A stretch of 64,000 nucleotides of DNA from Sporolactobacillus pectinivorans (GTDB lineage: Bacteria; Bacillota; Bacilli; Bacillales; Sporolactobacillaceae). Shown piece by piece: positions 33,248 through 41,759 of the stretch. The stretch spans positions 2,394,338 to 2,458,337 of the forward strand of contig NZ_NXGA01000001.1 in assembly GCF_002802965.1 (NCBI RefSeq), written 5' to 3'. The number at the start of each line of letters is the position of its first letter. The first letter of the stretch is position 1. Made by a program: the position numbers and the translations under genes. The notes under the pieces are model-generated. The model did no database searches, was not told where the DNA came from, and saw only the letters and a list, made by a program, of their open reading frames with translations.

Positions 33248-34231
33248 TTAATATTCCGCCAGATCACGGATCGCCTGTTCAAGCTTCTCCGGACTCAGCA
33301 AAAATTGTTTTTCCAATGGAGCCGCGTAAGGCATTGACGGCGCATCCGGTGCGGCTAGCCTTCTAATCGGAGCATCCAGATCAAACAGGCAGTTTTCAGC
33401 AATCGTTGCCGCTACTTCACTCATTACACTGCCCTCTTTATTATCTTCAGTGACGAGCAGTACTTTTCCCGTCCTTTTTGCTGCTTCAATCACAGCCTCT
33501 TTGTCAAGCGGGTAAACGGTACGCAGATCCAGAATATGTGCTGAGATTCCTTCTCCGGCCAGTTTTTCAGCCGCCTGAAGGGCAAAGTGTACCGCAAGTC
33601 CGTAGGTAATGACTGTGACGTCATCACCTTCTCTTTTGATATCCGCCTTTCCAATCGGCAAAGTGTAGTCTTCATTCGGAACTTCACCCTTGATCAACCG
33701 ATACGCTCTTTTGTGTTCAAAGAAAATAACCGGATCATTTGAACGGATGGAAGCTTTAAGTAAGCCTTTAACGTCATAGGGAGTGGATGGCATCACTATT
33801 TTCAGACCCGGTACATTGGCAAAAATGGCCTCCATCGACTGGGAATGATAGATTCCGCCGTGTACGCCGCCGCCATAAGGTGCACGAATGGTCAGCGGTA
33901 CCGACCAGTCATTGTTCGAACGGTAACGAGTTTTCGCCGCTTCTGAAATAATCTGATTGGCTGCGGGAAGCATAAAATCAGAAAACTGCATCTCGGCCAC
34001 TGGACGCAGGCCATACATGGCCGCTCCGATTCCGACACCGACAATTGCTGATTCGGCAAGCGGCGTGTCAATGATTCTTTCCTCTCCAAATTCCTCAAAC
34101 AGGCCCTTGGTCGCCTGAAAAACACCGCCGCGTTTGCCGACGTCTTCCCCCATAACAATGACGTTCTCATCGCGTTCCATTTCTTCTTTGAGCGCTTGTG
34201 TCACTGCTTCTATATATGAAATGATTGCCAC
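33248..34231 (-). CDS. bkdAB: Branched-chain 2-oxoacid dehydrogenase E1 beta
   Basis: 327-residue transketolase-like subunit, the exact length of Bacillus BkdAB. Seen are IVMGEDVGKRGGVFQATKGL, DTPLAESAIVGVGIGAAMYG, the GGGVHGGIYHSQSMEA loop and the C-terminal transketolase domain with LRTVYPLDKEAV. The start is GTG at 34231 with GAGGGGGG eight bases upstream; no ATG is suitably placed. It binds ThDP with the alpha subunit and decarboxylates branched 2-oxoacids. 16 bases separate it from bkdAA and 16 from bkdB. Confidence 0.95.
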   Translation of the reverse strand: MAIISYIEAVTQALKEEMERDENVIVMGEDVGKRGGVFQATKGLFEEFGEERIIDTPLAESAIVGVGIGAAMYGLRPVAEMQFSDFMLPAANQIISEAAKTRYRSNNDWSVPLTIRAPYGGGVHGGIYHSQSMEAIFANVPGLKIVMPSTPYDVKGLLKASIRSNDPVIFFEHKRAYRLIKGEVPNEDYTLPIGKADIKREGDDVTVITYGLAVHFALQAAEKLAGEGISAHILDLRTVYPLDKEAVIEAAKRTGKVLLVTEDNKEGSVMSEVAATIAENCLFDLDAPIRRLAAPDAPSMPYAAPLEKQFLLSPEKLEQAIRDLAEY

Positions 34232-34247
34232 AGTCGCATCCCCCCCC

Positions 34248-35243
34248 TCAGTTCTTTTCCTCATACACATAACGGAGAACGGAATCCGGATCGGCAAACG
34301 GTGCCTTTTCAGCATAATCAGTCGCATCGTCAATTCCTCTCTTGATCCGTTCTTCCATTTCTTTTTCCTTTTCAGCCGTCAAAATATCGAGCCCGCGCAG
34401 ATAGCTGGCGAACGTCAGTACACCGTCGTGCTTCTTTGCCTCATCGACCTCTTCTTTTGTCCGGTAAGTCATATCATTGTCGTCGCTCGTATGCGGGGTC
34501 AGCCGATAGCAGTTTGCTTCAAGCAGAGAGGGACCCTCACCGCGATGCGCCCGATCGGCAGCTTCCTTTACTGCAGCATAAGCGGCCAGTGGATCATTGC
34601 CGTCAAATGTTTTTCCAAACATGCCGTAGCCCTGTGCCCGGTCGGAAACATGTTCACAGGACAGCTGATGTTTCAATCCGACAGAGATCGCATAATGGTT
34701 ATTTTCGCACATGAAGATGACCGGCAGCTTGTGCACTCCGGCAAAATTGCAAGCTTCATGGAAATCTCCCTGATTGGATGATCCTTCACCAAACGTAACG
34801 AAACTGACAATGTCGTCACCCTTCAGCTTGGCAGCCAGGGCGATTCCCACCGCATGCGGATTTTGGGTAGTAACCGGTGAAGAATGTGTCAGCATTCGCA
34901 GTTTTCGGTACCCGAAATGGCCGGGCATCTGCCGTCCTGCTGAGTTCGGATCTTCTGCTTTGGCAAAATTGTTTAACATCATTTCACGGAGTGTCATGCC
35001 CCAGGCAAGTACAAAACCATAATCCCGATAGTAAGGCGCAACATAATCTTTTTCTCTGTTCAATGCGAACGCAGCTCCGACTTGAGCAGCCTCCTGTCCC
35101 TGGCCCGAAACAACAAAGGGTATTTTCCCTGAACGGTTCAGCAGCCACAGGCGTTCATCAAACCGGCGTGTTACCAACATGATCTCGTACATATTTAAAA
35201 CGTCCTGATCTGAAAATCCCAGAACATGGTGGCGATTTTGCAT
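34248..35243 (-). CDS. bkdAA: Branched-chain 2-oxoacid dehydrogenase E1 alpha
   Basis: 331-residue ThDP-dependent subunit. The ThDP/Mg motif runs GEGSSNQGDFHEACNFAGVH to CENNHYAIS, with SSPVTTQNPHAVG and the phosphorylation-loop-like YRLTPHTSDDNDMTYR. Begins MQNRHHVLGF, with GGGAGG about eight bases upstream; upstream in-frame starts lack this. It forms the E1 heterotetramer with BkdAB. Sits 26 bases after lpdV in the same operon. Confidence 0.95.
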   Translation of the reverse strand: MQNRHHVLGFSDQDVLNMYEIMLVTRRFDERLWLLNRSGKIPFVVSGQGQEAAQVGAAFALNREKDYVAPYYRDYGFVLAWGMTLREMMLNNFAKAEDPNSAGRQMPGHFGYRKLRMLTHSSPVTTQNPHAVGIALAAKLKGDDIVSFVTFGEGSSNQGDFHEACNFAGVHKLPVIFMCENNHYAISVGLKHQLSCEHVSDRAQGYGMFGKTFDGNDPLAAYAAVKEAADRAHRGEGPSLLEANCYRLTPHTSDDNDMTYRTKEEVDEAKKHDGVLTFASYLRGLDILTAEKEKEMEERIKRGIDDATDYAEKAPFADPDSVLRYVYEEKN

Positions 35244-35269
35244 GATCTTTTCCTCCCTGTTTATTTGTA

Positions 35270-36688
35270 TCATATATGAATCGCTCTCCCGTCAACAGCC
35301 AGTGCCGCTTCACCAATGACTTCCGTCAGTGTCGGATGCGGATGAATGGTTTCCGCTATTTCCCACGGCGAAGCATCCAGCAGCTTTGCCAGTGCCGCTT
35401 CACCGATCAAATCGGTCGCGTGTGGGCCGTAAATATGAACGCCGAGAATATCATTGCTTTCTTTATCAGCAATGATTTTAGCAAAACCTCCAGACTCTCC
35501 ATAAACAAGTGCTTTTCCTATCGCCCCAAAAGGAACTTTGCCGATTTTAATCTCATGGTCTTTTTTAGCCTCTTCCTCCGTCATACCAATTGACGCCGCC
35601 TCCGGATGCGTATAAATACATTTGGGTACAAGGTCTTCGTCAATGGCTTCAACATAGAGTCCCGCCATATGTTCAACGGCCTTAACGCCCTCACGTGCTG
35701 CCACATGCGCCAGCTGCAGCCCGCCGATCACATCTCCGATCGCATAAATATGCGATTCTTTCGTCTGTCCAAAAGCATTAGTTTTGATGTACCCATTTTC
35801 GATCTCAATTGACGTGTTCGCCAGCCCAATATCTTCTGAATTCGGGAGCCTGCCGACCGAAACGAGCATTTTTTCTGCAGTAAAAGTTTCACGTTTATCG
35901 CCGATTTCCGCTTCTATCGAAATCGAATCTGTTTTTTTTAATGTTTCCGGGAGAATCTTAGCCTTCGTAAAAACAATGATACCCCGTTTCTTAAAGCTTC
36001 TGGCCATCGCCTGTGATATGGCTTGGTCTTCGGTCGGAACCAATCGGTCCGTGTACTCCACGACCGTCACTTTCGCACCGAAATCGGCCAGCATCGATGC
36101 CCATTCCGCCCCGATCACACCGCCTCCGACGATCAAAATAGATGCCGGGCATTCTGACAGTTGAAGTGCTTCATCAGAAGTCATCACCCGGGTTCCATCA
36201 ATATCCAGTCCACTCAATGATCGCGGCCTGGATCCGGTTGCAATGATCACATTCTTAGACGTCAAAACATCATTCTCGCGATGATCCTCGTATGCGACCG
36301 AAATGGATCCCGAAATGGGGGAAAAAATCGAAGGGCCGAGTATCCGGCCGTAACCTTTATAGATATCGATTTTCCCTTTTTTCATCAGCTGAAGGACGCC
36401 ATTGTGCAGCTTTTCAACAATCTCCTGTTTCCGTTCCTGAACCTTGGAAAAGTGGAGCACTGCTTCAGATATGTCGATGCCAAAAGTTCCGCTCTTTTTC
36501 ATCGTCGTGTAAACTTCGGCACTTCTAAGCAGCGCTTTAGTTGGAATGCATCCCTTATGCAGACAAGTCCCGCCGAGTGCGTCTTTTTCCACGATGGCTG
36601 TCTTCAGCCCAAGCTGGCTGGCACGGATTGCCGCGACATATCCACCTGTGCCACCTCCTAATAGGACCAGGTCATAATTTTTGGCCAT
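35270..36688 (-). CDS. lpdV: Dihydrolipoamide dehydrogenase (E3)
   Basis: 472-residue FAD disulfide oxidoreductase. FAD motif LLGGGTGGYVAAIRASQLG, redox-active disulfide GGTCLHKGCIPTK, NAD site ILIVGGGVIGAEWASMLADFG and the His-Glu base in ETIHPHPTLTEVIGEAAL. It reoxidises dihydrolipoyl-E2 to NADH. ATG at 36688 has AGGAG about 11 bases upstream. It leads the bkd operon here; the ptb, bcd and buk genes that precede lpdV in Bacillus subtilis are absent, and no -24/-12 sigma-L sequence is visible upstream. Confidence 0.95.
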   Translation of the reverse strand: MAKNYDLVLLGGGTGGYVAAIRASQLGLKTAIVEKDALGGTCLHKGCIPTKALLRSAEVYTTMKKSGTFGIDISEAVLHFSKVQERKQEIVEKLHNGVLQLMKKGKIDIYKGYGRILGPSIFSPISGSISVAYEDHRENDVLTSKNVIIATGSRPRSLSGLDIDGTRVMTSDEALQLSECPASILIVGGGVIGAEWASMLADFGAKVTVVEYTDRLVPTEDQAISQAMARSFKKRGIIVFTKAKILPETLKKTDSISIEAEIGDKRETFTAEKMLVSVGRLPNSEDIGLANTSIEIENGYIKTNAFGQTKESHIYAIGDVIGGLQLAHVAAREGVKAVEHMAGLYVEAIDEDLVPKCIYTHPEAASIGMTEEEAKKDHEIKIGKVPFGAIGKALVYGESGGFAKIIADKESNDILGVHIYGPHATDLIGEAALAKLLDASPWEIAETIHPHPTLTEVIGEAALAVDGRAIHI

Positions 36689-36844
36689 AAAAAAAGTCAC
36701 TCCTTTTTTTCTTGTTACTAATACGCAGCAACCGTCTAAAAAGTTTCAAACGAATGGGATTAACTAAATTTATCATATTAATATCAAATTTTGCTCCTCG
36801 AAATCATTTTACGCTTGTTCCGGAAAAGATACAATTCTATTTTA

Positions 36845-36883
36845 TGTAATATATATATTGCATAATGCAACTTATATATTACA
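36845..36883. promoter_or_regulatory. 39-bp near-perfect palindrome, likely XRE operator
   Basis: TGTAATATATATATTGCAT, a central A, and the reverse complement with 17 of 19 positions matching. It ends 27 bases before the TTG start of the XRE regulator and lies in the divergent region with lpdV. Autoregulation is the simplest reading. Confidence 0.65.
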
Positions 36884-36910
36884 ATATAAATTAAGAGGTG
36901 ATTTCTTTCA

Positions 36911-37120
36911 TTGATAAACCATATAAAAATTGCCCGCGTTGAAGCAGGGATGACGCAACTGGATCTGGCGGAAAAAACAGGGGTAACAAGACAAACCATC
37001 AGCCTGATTGAAAAAGGAAAATACAATCCAACCCTTAAGTTATGCCTTGCTATCTGTTATACGCTGAATAGATCCCTGGATGAACTTTTCTGGGTTGAAA
37101 ACAAGGAGGAGAACCATTGA
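36911..37120 (+). CDS. XRE-family transcriptional regulator
   Basis: 69-residue protein that is almost entirely one helix-turn-helix domain: VEAGMTQLDLAEKTGVTRQT and ISLIEKGKYNPTLKLCLAIC, ending DELFWVENKEENH. It belongs to the short Cro/CI group close to YvaO/Xre-like regulators paired with a membrane protein. The start is TTG, with GAGGTG ten bases upstream. Its stop overlaps the start of the next gene. It probably binds the palindrome upstream and represses its own operon. Confidence 0.88.
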   Translation: MINHIKIARVEAGMTQLDLAEKTGVTRQTISLIEKGKYNPTLKLCLAICYTLNRSLDELFWVENKEENH

Positions 37121-37548
37121 AAAAAATCAAAGATGAACGTTTAATTCTTATCACATTAAAGAATGTGCGGATCGCCTTTATTTTCCAAACGCTTAGCATT
37201 TTGGCTATTTTGATTTATACAGCGATCGTCAGCGGCCCAAATGTAGCCTTTGACTCTCCTTTGTTCTTTGTCATGACAGTAACAACTGTTATATTTTTTT
37301 ACTTGCAGATGGGTGTCTCGGTGGACATAGAAGCAACCGAAAAAAAGCAGAAAAAACGTATGCCCTATTACGGACTTGTTTTAATCGCTTCCGCCATCGG
37401 TTTGATCGTCGGATTGCTGCTTCTGACCACTGACTCCAATCATCCGATTGATGCACTGATCAGCGGTTTTGTTTTTTTTGGTTGTTTCTTAGCCGCTTTT
37501 TCTTTTTCTTATTACCTCAGAAAAAAACGGGAGAAGGAGGACGATTAG
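37117..37548 (+). CDS. Four-helix membrane protein, hypothetical
   Basis: 143 residues with four membrane helices (about residues 19-38, 48-66, 86-106 and 113-135) and charged ends (KKIKDERL..., RKKREKEDD). Starts at TTG overlapping the xre stop, with AAGGAGGAG upstream. Such XRE plus small membrane protein pairs are common in Firmicutes and of unknown function. The following 270 bases to the DUF4064 gene hold nothing I can identify. Confidence 0.7.
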   Translation: MKKIKDERLILITLKNVRIAFIFQTLSILAILIYTAIVSGPNVAFDSPLFFVMTVTTVIFFYLQMGVSVDIEATEKKQKKRMPYYGLVLIASAIGLIVGLLLLTTDSNHPIDALISGFVFFGCFLAAFSFSYYLRKKREKEDD

Positions 37549-37819
37549 ACTAATTGAGCTTAATTGAGTAAGCATATCCGGATCATAAAGCTGCTTGACT
37601 GAACATTATACGTGGGATTAATTTTTGTGAGAGCGGTATATATTGCTGACGGACAATCACCCTTCTTGCAAGCATGGCCGCAATGATTATTGTTACTGAC
37701 TATTTTCTTTCCGACTAAAAGAAAGAGTTCTAGATTCTGCCGAACTCTGAATAAGAATTCAAGACAGAGATGATTCAATTATTTAAATAATACACATATT
37801 CCAACAGGAGGCTTTCTCA

Positions 37820-38203
37820 ATGAAAAGAACAGGTGAATTTACGCTATCAATTATTGCAGGCGCCATCAATTGTCTGGCCTTAATCTCAGGATTACGCGCA
37901 GTTTCAGTGAACCCGTCCGCTTTAAAGCAGCAGCTCAGTGCTGCCGGCAGCCAACTGAGTGCACAGGAAGTGGCCAACATCATACACCTGAGCAATTTAG
38001 TTGGGACTTTACTCATTATTTTTTCGATCATCAGCATTATTTTAATGATTGTTGCACTCATTCTTCTAAAACGCAGCAACAGGGCGAAACTTGGTGGATG
38101 GCTGCTGGTTTTCGCCGGCATCGCCAGCCTGGTGGAAGTCGTTCCGGCCATTCTCTACATCATTGCCGGCATCATGGCTTTAGTCAGGAAACCCGCAGAA
38201 TAA
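37820..38203 (+). CDS. DUF4064 membrane protein, copy A
   Basis: 127 residues: first helix TLSIIAGAINCLALISGLRA, a soluble loop with ALKQQLSAAGSQLSAQEVAN, and three more helices, ending ALVRKPAE. Matches DUF4064 (four-helix proteins of unknown role). AGGAGG lies nine bases before the ATG. Very similar to the inverted copy at 40033; most of the first 60 residues are identical. A strong terminator follows. Confidence 0.8.
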   Translation: MKRTGEFTLSIIAGAINCLALISGLRAVSVNPSALKQQLSAAGSQLSAQEVANIIHLSNLVGTLLIIFSIISIILMIVALILLKRSNRAKLGGWLLVFAGIASLVEVVPAILYIIAGIMALVRKPAE

Positions 38204-38235
38204 TTTTTTCGAAAGACTGATCCAAAGCTTTGACT

Positions 38236-38282
38236 GTGAAGAGGCACCGGAGGGTTACGAGCCGGTGCCTCTTCACCTTTTC
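38236..38282 (+). terminator. Strong terminator after DUF4064 copy A
   Basis: Perfect 15-bp stem GTGAAGAGGCACCGG / CCGGTGCCTCTTCAC (38236-38250 and 38262-38276) with 11-base loop, followed by CTTTTC. Confidence 0.85.
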
Positions 38283-38567
38283 ATTTGTTAAGTTTTCAGC
38301 GGTAAAAATGACCTTCTCGCACCAAAAACGGTTGCCCCAATTGAATTTCCGATACGCTGCTTGTGCTCTCGATGAGTGCCTGGGCAGTACGCTGCCAGTC
38401 AAAGTCAAGCTGTTTTATATTTTTGGGATCATTGTCTACGTACTTATTTGTCAATATATATGGTGATCGTGAAAAATAAAGTGTATTTTATAACCCGAAT
38501 TAAAGAATCTTGATCAGGTCGAGCGTCTCTCTAGCTGCTTAAATGTGTCGATTTTCGCAACTTTTGA

Positions 38568-38596
38568 TTGCAAACATACGTTCTTTCATGTATAAT
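38568..38596 (+). promoter_or_regulatory. Promoter of the PhnB-like gene
   Basis: TTGCAA, 17 bases, TATAAT, 54 bases before the ATG. The remainder of 38283-38567 shows no gene or clear element. Confidence 0.7.
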
Positions 38597-38650
38597 TTAA
38601 AGGTAGTCCAGTAATAACTATACGGATTAGAATAAAGGAGCGAACCAATC

Positions 38651-39076
38651 ATGGCACTATCATTAGCCCCCTATTTAATGATGAATGGCACTGCAGAAGA
38701 AGCTATTAAGTTCTATGAACAAGCATTAGACGCCAAAGTTGCGTTCAAACAGAGCTTTGGAGAAATGCCGGCAGATCCGAACTTCCCTCTACCGGAAGAG
38801 GCAAAGGATCTTGTATCGCACGCAATGGTGAAAATCGGTGACTCCGACCTGATGTTTTCCGATAATTTCCCCGGCCAGTCCAGCAAGACCGGAGATCAAG
38901 TTACCATTTGTATTACTTCCGACAACAAGGACAAGTCGACAAAGATGTTCGAAGCCCTAAGTGAGGGCGGCGCCGTGAAAATGCCGCTTCAGGATACATT
39001 TTTCAGCCCTGCTTATGGTATTGTAACGGACAAGTTCGGAATCACTTTCCAGATTTTCACTGAAGGAAAAATGTAA
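38651..39076 (+). CDS. PhnB/YjdN-like VOC family protein
   Basis: 141-residue VOC-fold protein of the PhnB type (3-demethylubiquinone methyltransferase-like superfamily). Seen are LAPYLMMNGTAEEAIKFYEQ, the loop FGEMPADPNFPLPEEAKDLV, VSHAMVKIGDSDLMFSDNFP and TFFSPAYGIVTDKFGITFQI. Despite old annotations the family has no proven reaction. AAAGGAG lies about nine bases before the ATG. Monocistronic with own promoter and terminator. Confidence 0.85.
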   Translation: MALSLAPYLMMNGTAEEAIKFYEQALDAKVAFKQSFGEMPADPNFPLPEEAKDLVSHAMVKIGDSDLMFSDNFPGQSSKTGDQVTICITSDNKDKSTKMFEALSEGGAVKMPLQDTFFSPAYGIVTDKFGITFQIFTEGKM

Positions 39077-39100
39077 CAAGAACCTTAGCTGGTAACTAAT

Positions 39101-39147
39101 AAAAGCGGTTCTGTTCACCAAACGGTGGCAGAAACCGCCTTTTTTAT
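39101..39147. terminator. Rho-independent terminator
   Basis: GCGGTT/AACCGC outer stem with CTG..CACC / GGTG..CAG inner pairs, followed by CTTTTTTA; shared with the convergent small membrane gene. Confidence 0.75.
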
Positions 39148-39161
39148 TTCAATAAAACTTC

Positions 39162-39320
39162 CTATTCATTCTTTGAACGCATAGCCCTTGAAAGAAGAAC
39201 AATGGCGCAAAAATAAAACAAAACGGCAAATGCATTATCGTCAACGGTTTGAAGGATACCGATGGCAGCAAATAGAGCAGCCGTTGCGTAATAGTAAAAC
39301 TTTTTTCTTTTTGGAGTCAA
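39162..39320 (-). CDS. Small two-helix membrane protein
   Basis: 52 residues: basic start (TPKRKKFYYY), two hydrophobic helices (ATAALFAAIGILQTV and FAVLFYFCAIVLLSRAM) and SKNE end. TTG start with GAAGAGG six bases upstream. Follows the ABC permease gene by 31 bases on the same strand, so probably co-transcribed. No family recognised. Confidence 0.5.
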   Translation of the reverse strand: MTPKRKKFYYYATAALFAAIGILQTVDDNAFAVLFYFCAIVLLSRAMRSKNE

Positions 39321-39351
39321 CTAGAACCTCTTCCCTCAACCGGTAAATGGC

Positions 39352-40005
39352 TTAAAATTGTTCTTTTTCATAGAAATAAAAAGATAAAAGATAAGAGAGA
39401 CAGACAAAAATTACGGTCACAACGATACTGGAGATCATCGGATGTTTTAAGAGCGGTAGAAAAATACCGGTATTGATTTTAAGTGAGAAAAATTTCCCCG
39501 CTCCAAACAAAAACAGGAAGAAGACAACCGTCACAATCAATTGAGCAGCTTTAAAGCCGAATTTATAATAAATCGGGTAGTATATTGATGTAAAAATACA
39601 GGTAAAGCAAAGAGAGAAAACCAGTAATTTGTAATCAAAGATCTGGCCGCCAAATTCATGGAAAACATTTTTCACTATTAAACTCAGAATGACCCAGGAA
39701 AGCCAGGCGAGCAGCCACCAGACACTGATCATGAGGTACCTGGCGTCTACGACCGACCGCCTGTTCAGCGGAAGACTGAGCACAAGCCGGTTTTGCATTT
39801 TATCGCTTTCACCCGTAGTAACATTTGAGTAAAGTACCATGAGGAAAGCGATAAAAGCCACGCCAACGCCATTGATCCATTGAAACAAAGGTTCACTATT
39901 GCCGAATGATTTTCCCCATGTCAGAATATAAAGCAGCAGAAAAACCGGTGCAATATAAGCTGTCTTTCTTTGCGTATACATATCCTTTACCATTAAGTGA
40001 ATCAT
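39352..40005 (-). CDS. ABC-2 family permease
   Basis: 217 residues with six membrane helices. Starts MIHLMVKDMYTQRKTAYIAP, and contains NVTTGESDKMQNRLVLSLPL (the coupling-helix region of ABC2_membrane_5 proteins) and a YEKEQF end. It lacks its own ATPase; the GntR/ATPase pair at 40890-42133 could supply one, since the permease next to that ATPase is broken. GGAG lies seven bases before the ATG. Substrate unknown. Confidence 0.78.
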   Translation of the reverse strand: MIHLMVKDMYTQRKTAYIAPVFLLLYILTWGKSFGNSEPLFQWINGVGVAFIAFLMVLYSNVTTGESDKMQNRLVLSLPLNRRSVVDARYLMISVWWLLAWLSWVILSLIVKNVFHEFGGQIFDYKLLVFSLCFTCIFTSIYYPIYYKFGFKAAQLIVTVVFFLFLFGAGKFFSLKINTGIFLPLLKHPMISSIVVTVIFVCLSYLLSFYFYEKEQF

Positions 40006-40032
40006 CCTTATTCTCCTTCCATGGCCACAATT

Positions 40033-40437
40033 TCAGATGCCGGCATTTGAAAAGCTACCATTTGGCTTTCTGACGAGGGTCATTATTCCGGCAATGATGT
40101 AGAGAATGGCCGGAATGACTTCTATCAGGCTGACGGTGCCGGTGAGAATCAGGAGCCATCCGCTCAGTTTCGGGCTGTTGCCGCGTTTTAGAAGAAAAAG
40201 TGCAACAAGCATTAAAATAACACTGATGACCGAAAAAATAGTGAGTAAAGTTCCGATCAAATGGCTCAAGTGTATGATGTTAGCCACTTCCTGTGCACTC
40301 AGCTGGCTGCCGGCAGCACTGAGCTGCTGCTTTAAAGCGGACGGGTTCAACGAAACTGCGCGTAATCCCGAGATTAAAGCCAGACAATTGATGGCGCCTG
40401 CAACAATTGATAATACAAATTCACCTGTTCTTTTCAT
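40033..40437 (-). CDS. DUF4064 membrane protein, copy B
   Basis: 134 residues, closely matching the copy at 37820 on the opposite strand (shared GAINCLALISGLRAVS, NPSALKQQLSAAGSQLSAQE). Tail differs (KPNGSFSNAGI). Four membrane helices, role unknown. AGGAG lies nine bases before the ATG. Placed between the permease and the broken permease/ATPase unit, all on one strand, so perhaps part of an ABC-linked operon. Confidence 0.8.
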   Translation of the reverse strand: MKRTGEFVLSIVAGAINCLALISGLRAVSLNPSALKQQLSAAGSQLSAQEVANIIHLSHLIGTLLTIFSVISVILMLVALFLLKRGNSPKLSGWLLILTGTVSLIEVIPAILYIIAGIMTLVRKPNGSFSNAGI

Positions 40438-40489
40438 TTAAAGCATCTCCTCGTATTGTAAAAATTGAAAAACTGGAATGATTCACGAC

Positions 40490-40836
40490 TTAGCTCTCAT
40501 CCGGGTTTTTCCAGCATCTTGAATTCCTCCTTTTGATAAAGGTGGTCAGAAAGAAATAAGAAACAATGAACAGGGTTCCGATCACAATAGTGACAATCGG
40601 GAATTCAAATAGTAAAAAAGAAGCTCCGAAATGAGTCCCAAACCGGGATATTCCCGCCATAAATTTAGAAAAAATCACTATGAAATATAGCCTGTAGAAG
40701 AGGCCTTGCACCATCGGATGAAAAATAATGTCGGTTTATCGAACCCTCCCAGTGTTCAAAAGCATGACCCCAAAAAAGATTGATCCCAGTAGGCCGACTT
40801 TTTCGTAAAAATATCTTTCATCATCAATTGAAACAT
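40490..40836 (-). pseudogene. ABC-2 permease, truncated and frameshifted
   Basis: Starts MFQLMMKDIFTKKSAYWDQS (ATG at 40836, GAGGGGAG ten bases upstream), as in ABC2 permeases of the same family as the one at 39352, but soon stops. After a gap another frame (40714-40490) encodes two helices (FPIVTIVIGTLFIVSYFFL) like a permease C-terminus. About half the gene is missing. It directly follows the ATPase gene and would have been its partner. Confidence 0.65.
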
Positions 40837-40889
40837 CGCATTCTGACTCCCCTCAGACAGCGAACATTGAGAAATTAGTGAAATGTTTA

Positions 40890-41759
40890 TCATTGCTGTG
40901 ACTTTGATTTGACGAGGTAATACATAATTTCATCAAGGTTGGGCCGCTCAAGGTGGATATTTGATTTCTCTGCGAGCTCTCTCGCCGAATTCCCTTCCAT
41001 AAAAGCTTCAAAACCGAGTGACGTTTCTTTGACAGAAATCGGATGAGCCCTCTTTATTTCTGATTCAGCGCTTTTTGGCCCTTTAACAAGCAAAAAAGAC
41101 TCTGACAGACTCTCCATTTCCTTGCTGAACAAGATTTTACCGTCCATAATAAACGTTATGTAGTCCGCCACCTTCTCAAGGTCAGTTGTGATATGTGTTG
41201 AGAAAAAAATGGCTTTGTTTTCATTTTGAATCACATCGAGCAGGACATCCAAAAGCTCTTTTCGGAATACCGGGTCGAGTCCGGAAGTCGGCTCGTCCAT
41301 AACGATCAGTTCCGCATGATGAGAGAGCGCCACCGCCAGAGCGAACTTCATTTTGGTTCCCTTAGAGAGTGATTTCACCTTTTTATCAAGTGGAACGCCG
41401 AATTTTTCTATATATTGGTAAAAAATATCATTATCCCACTTTTCATAGAAAGGAGCGACAATCCGTTTATTTTTCTCTGCAGTTAATTCCCCGAAAAACA
41501 CATCCTGGTCATAAACAAATCCTATGCGCTGTTTTAGTGCTTTCATGTTATTTTTAAAACTCTCACCAAAAAGACGGACATCGCCACTGTCAATATGAAC
41601 AAGATCCATGATGCAGCGGATTGTTGTACTTTTCCCCGCTCCATTTGGACCGATGAAGCCCATAATATAGCCTTTTTTCAGCGAAAAGCTGATATCTTCA
41701 AGTGCAAACCCTTTAAATGCCTTGCTGACATGATTCAATTCAAGAATGTTATCCATCAT
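40890..41759 (-). CDS. ABC transporter ATP-binding protein
   Basis: 289-residue ATPase. Walker A GFIGPNGAGKSTTIR, signature LSKGTKMKFALAVALSHHAE, Walker B LIVMDEPTSGLDP, and H-loop STHITTDLEKVAD; a C-terminal extension of about 70 residues as in BcrA/YtrB-type exporters. ATG at 41759 overlaps the GntR stop (ATGA). Substrate unknown; GntR control is typical of YtrA-type envelope-stress modules. Its cognate permease is decayed; the intact permease at 39352 could be a partner. Confidence 0.9.
   Translation of the reverse strand: MMDNILELNHVSKAFKGFALEDISFSLKKGYIMGFIGPNGAGKSTTIRCIMDLVHIDSGDVRLFGESFKNNMKALKQRIGFVYDQDVFFGELTAEKNKRIVAPFYEKWDNDIFYQYIEKFGVPLDKKVKSLSKGTKMKFALAVALSHHAELIVMDEPTSGLDPVFRKELLDVLLDVIQNENKAIFFSTHITTDLEKVADYITFIMDGKILFSKEMESLSESFLLVKGPKSAESEIKRAHPISVKETSLGFEAFMEGNSARELAEKSNIHLERPNLDEIMYYLVKSKSQQ

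Noticed and set aside
34134..34781. 215-codon plus-strand frame across bkdAB and bkdAA
   Set aside because: Antisense of two strongly conserved dehydrogenase genes; spans both genes and their junction.
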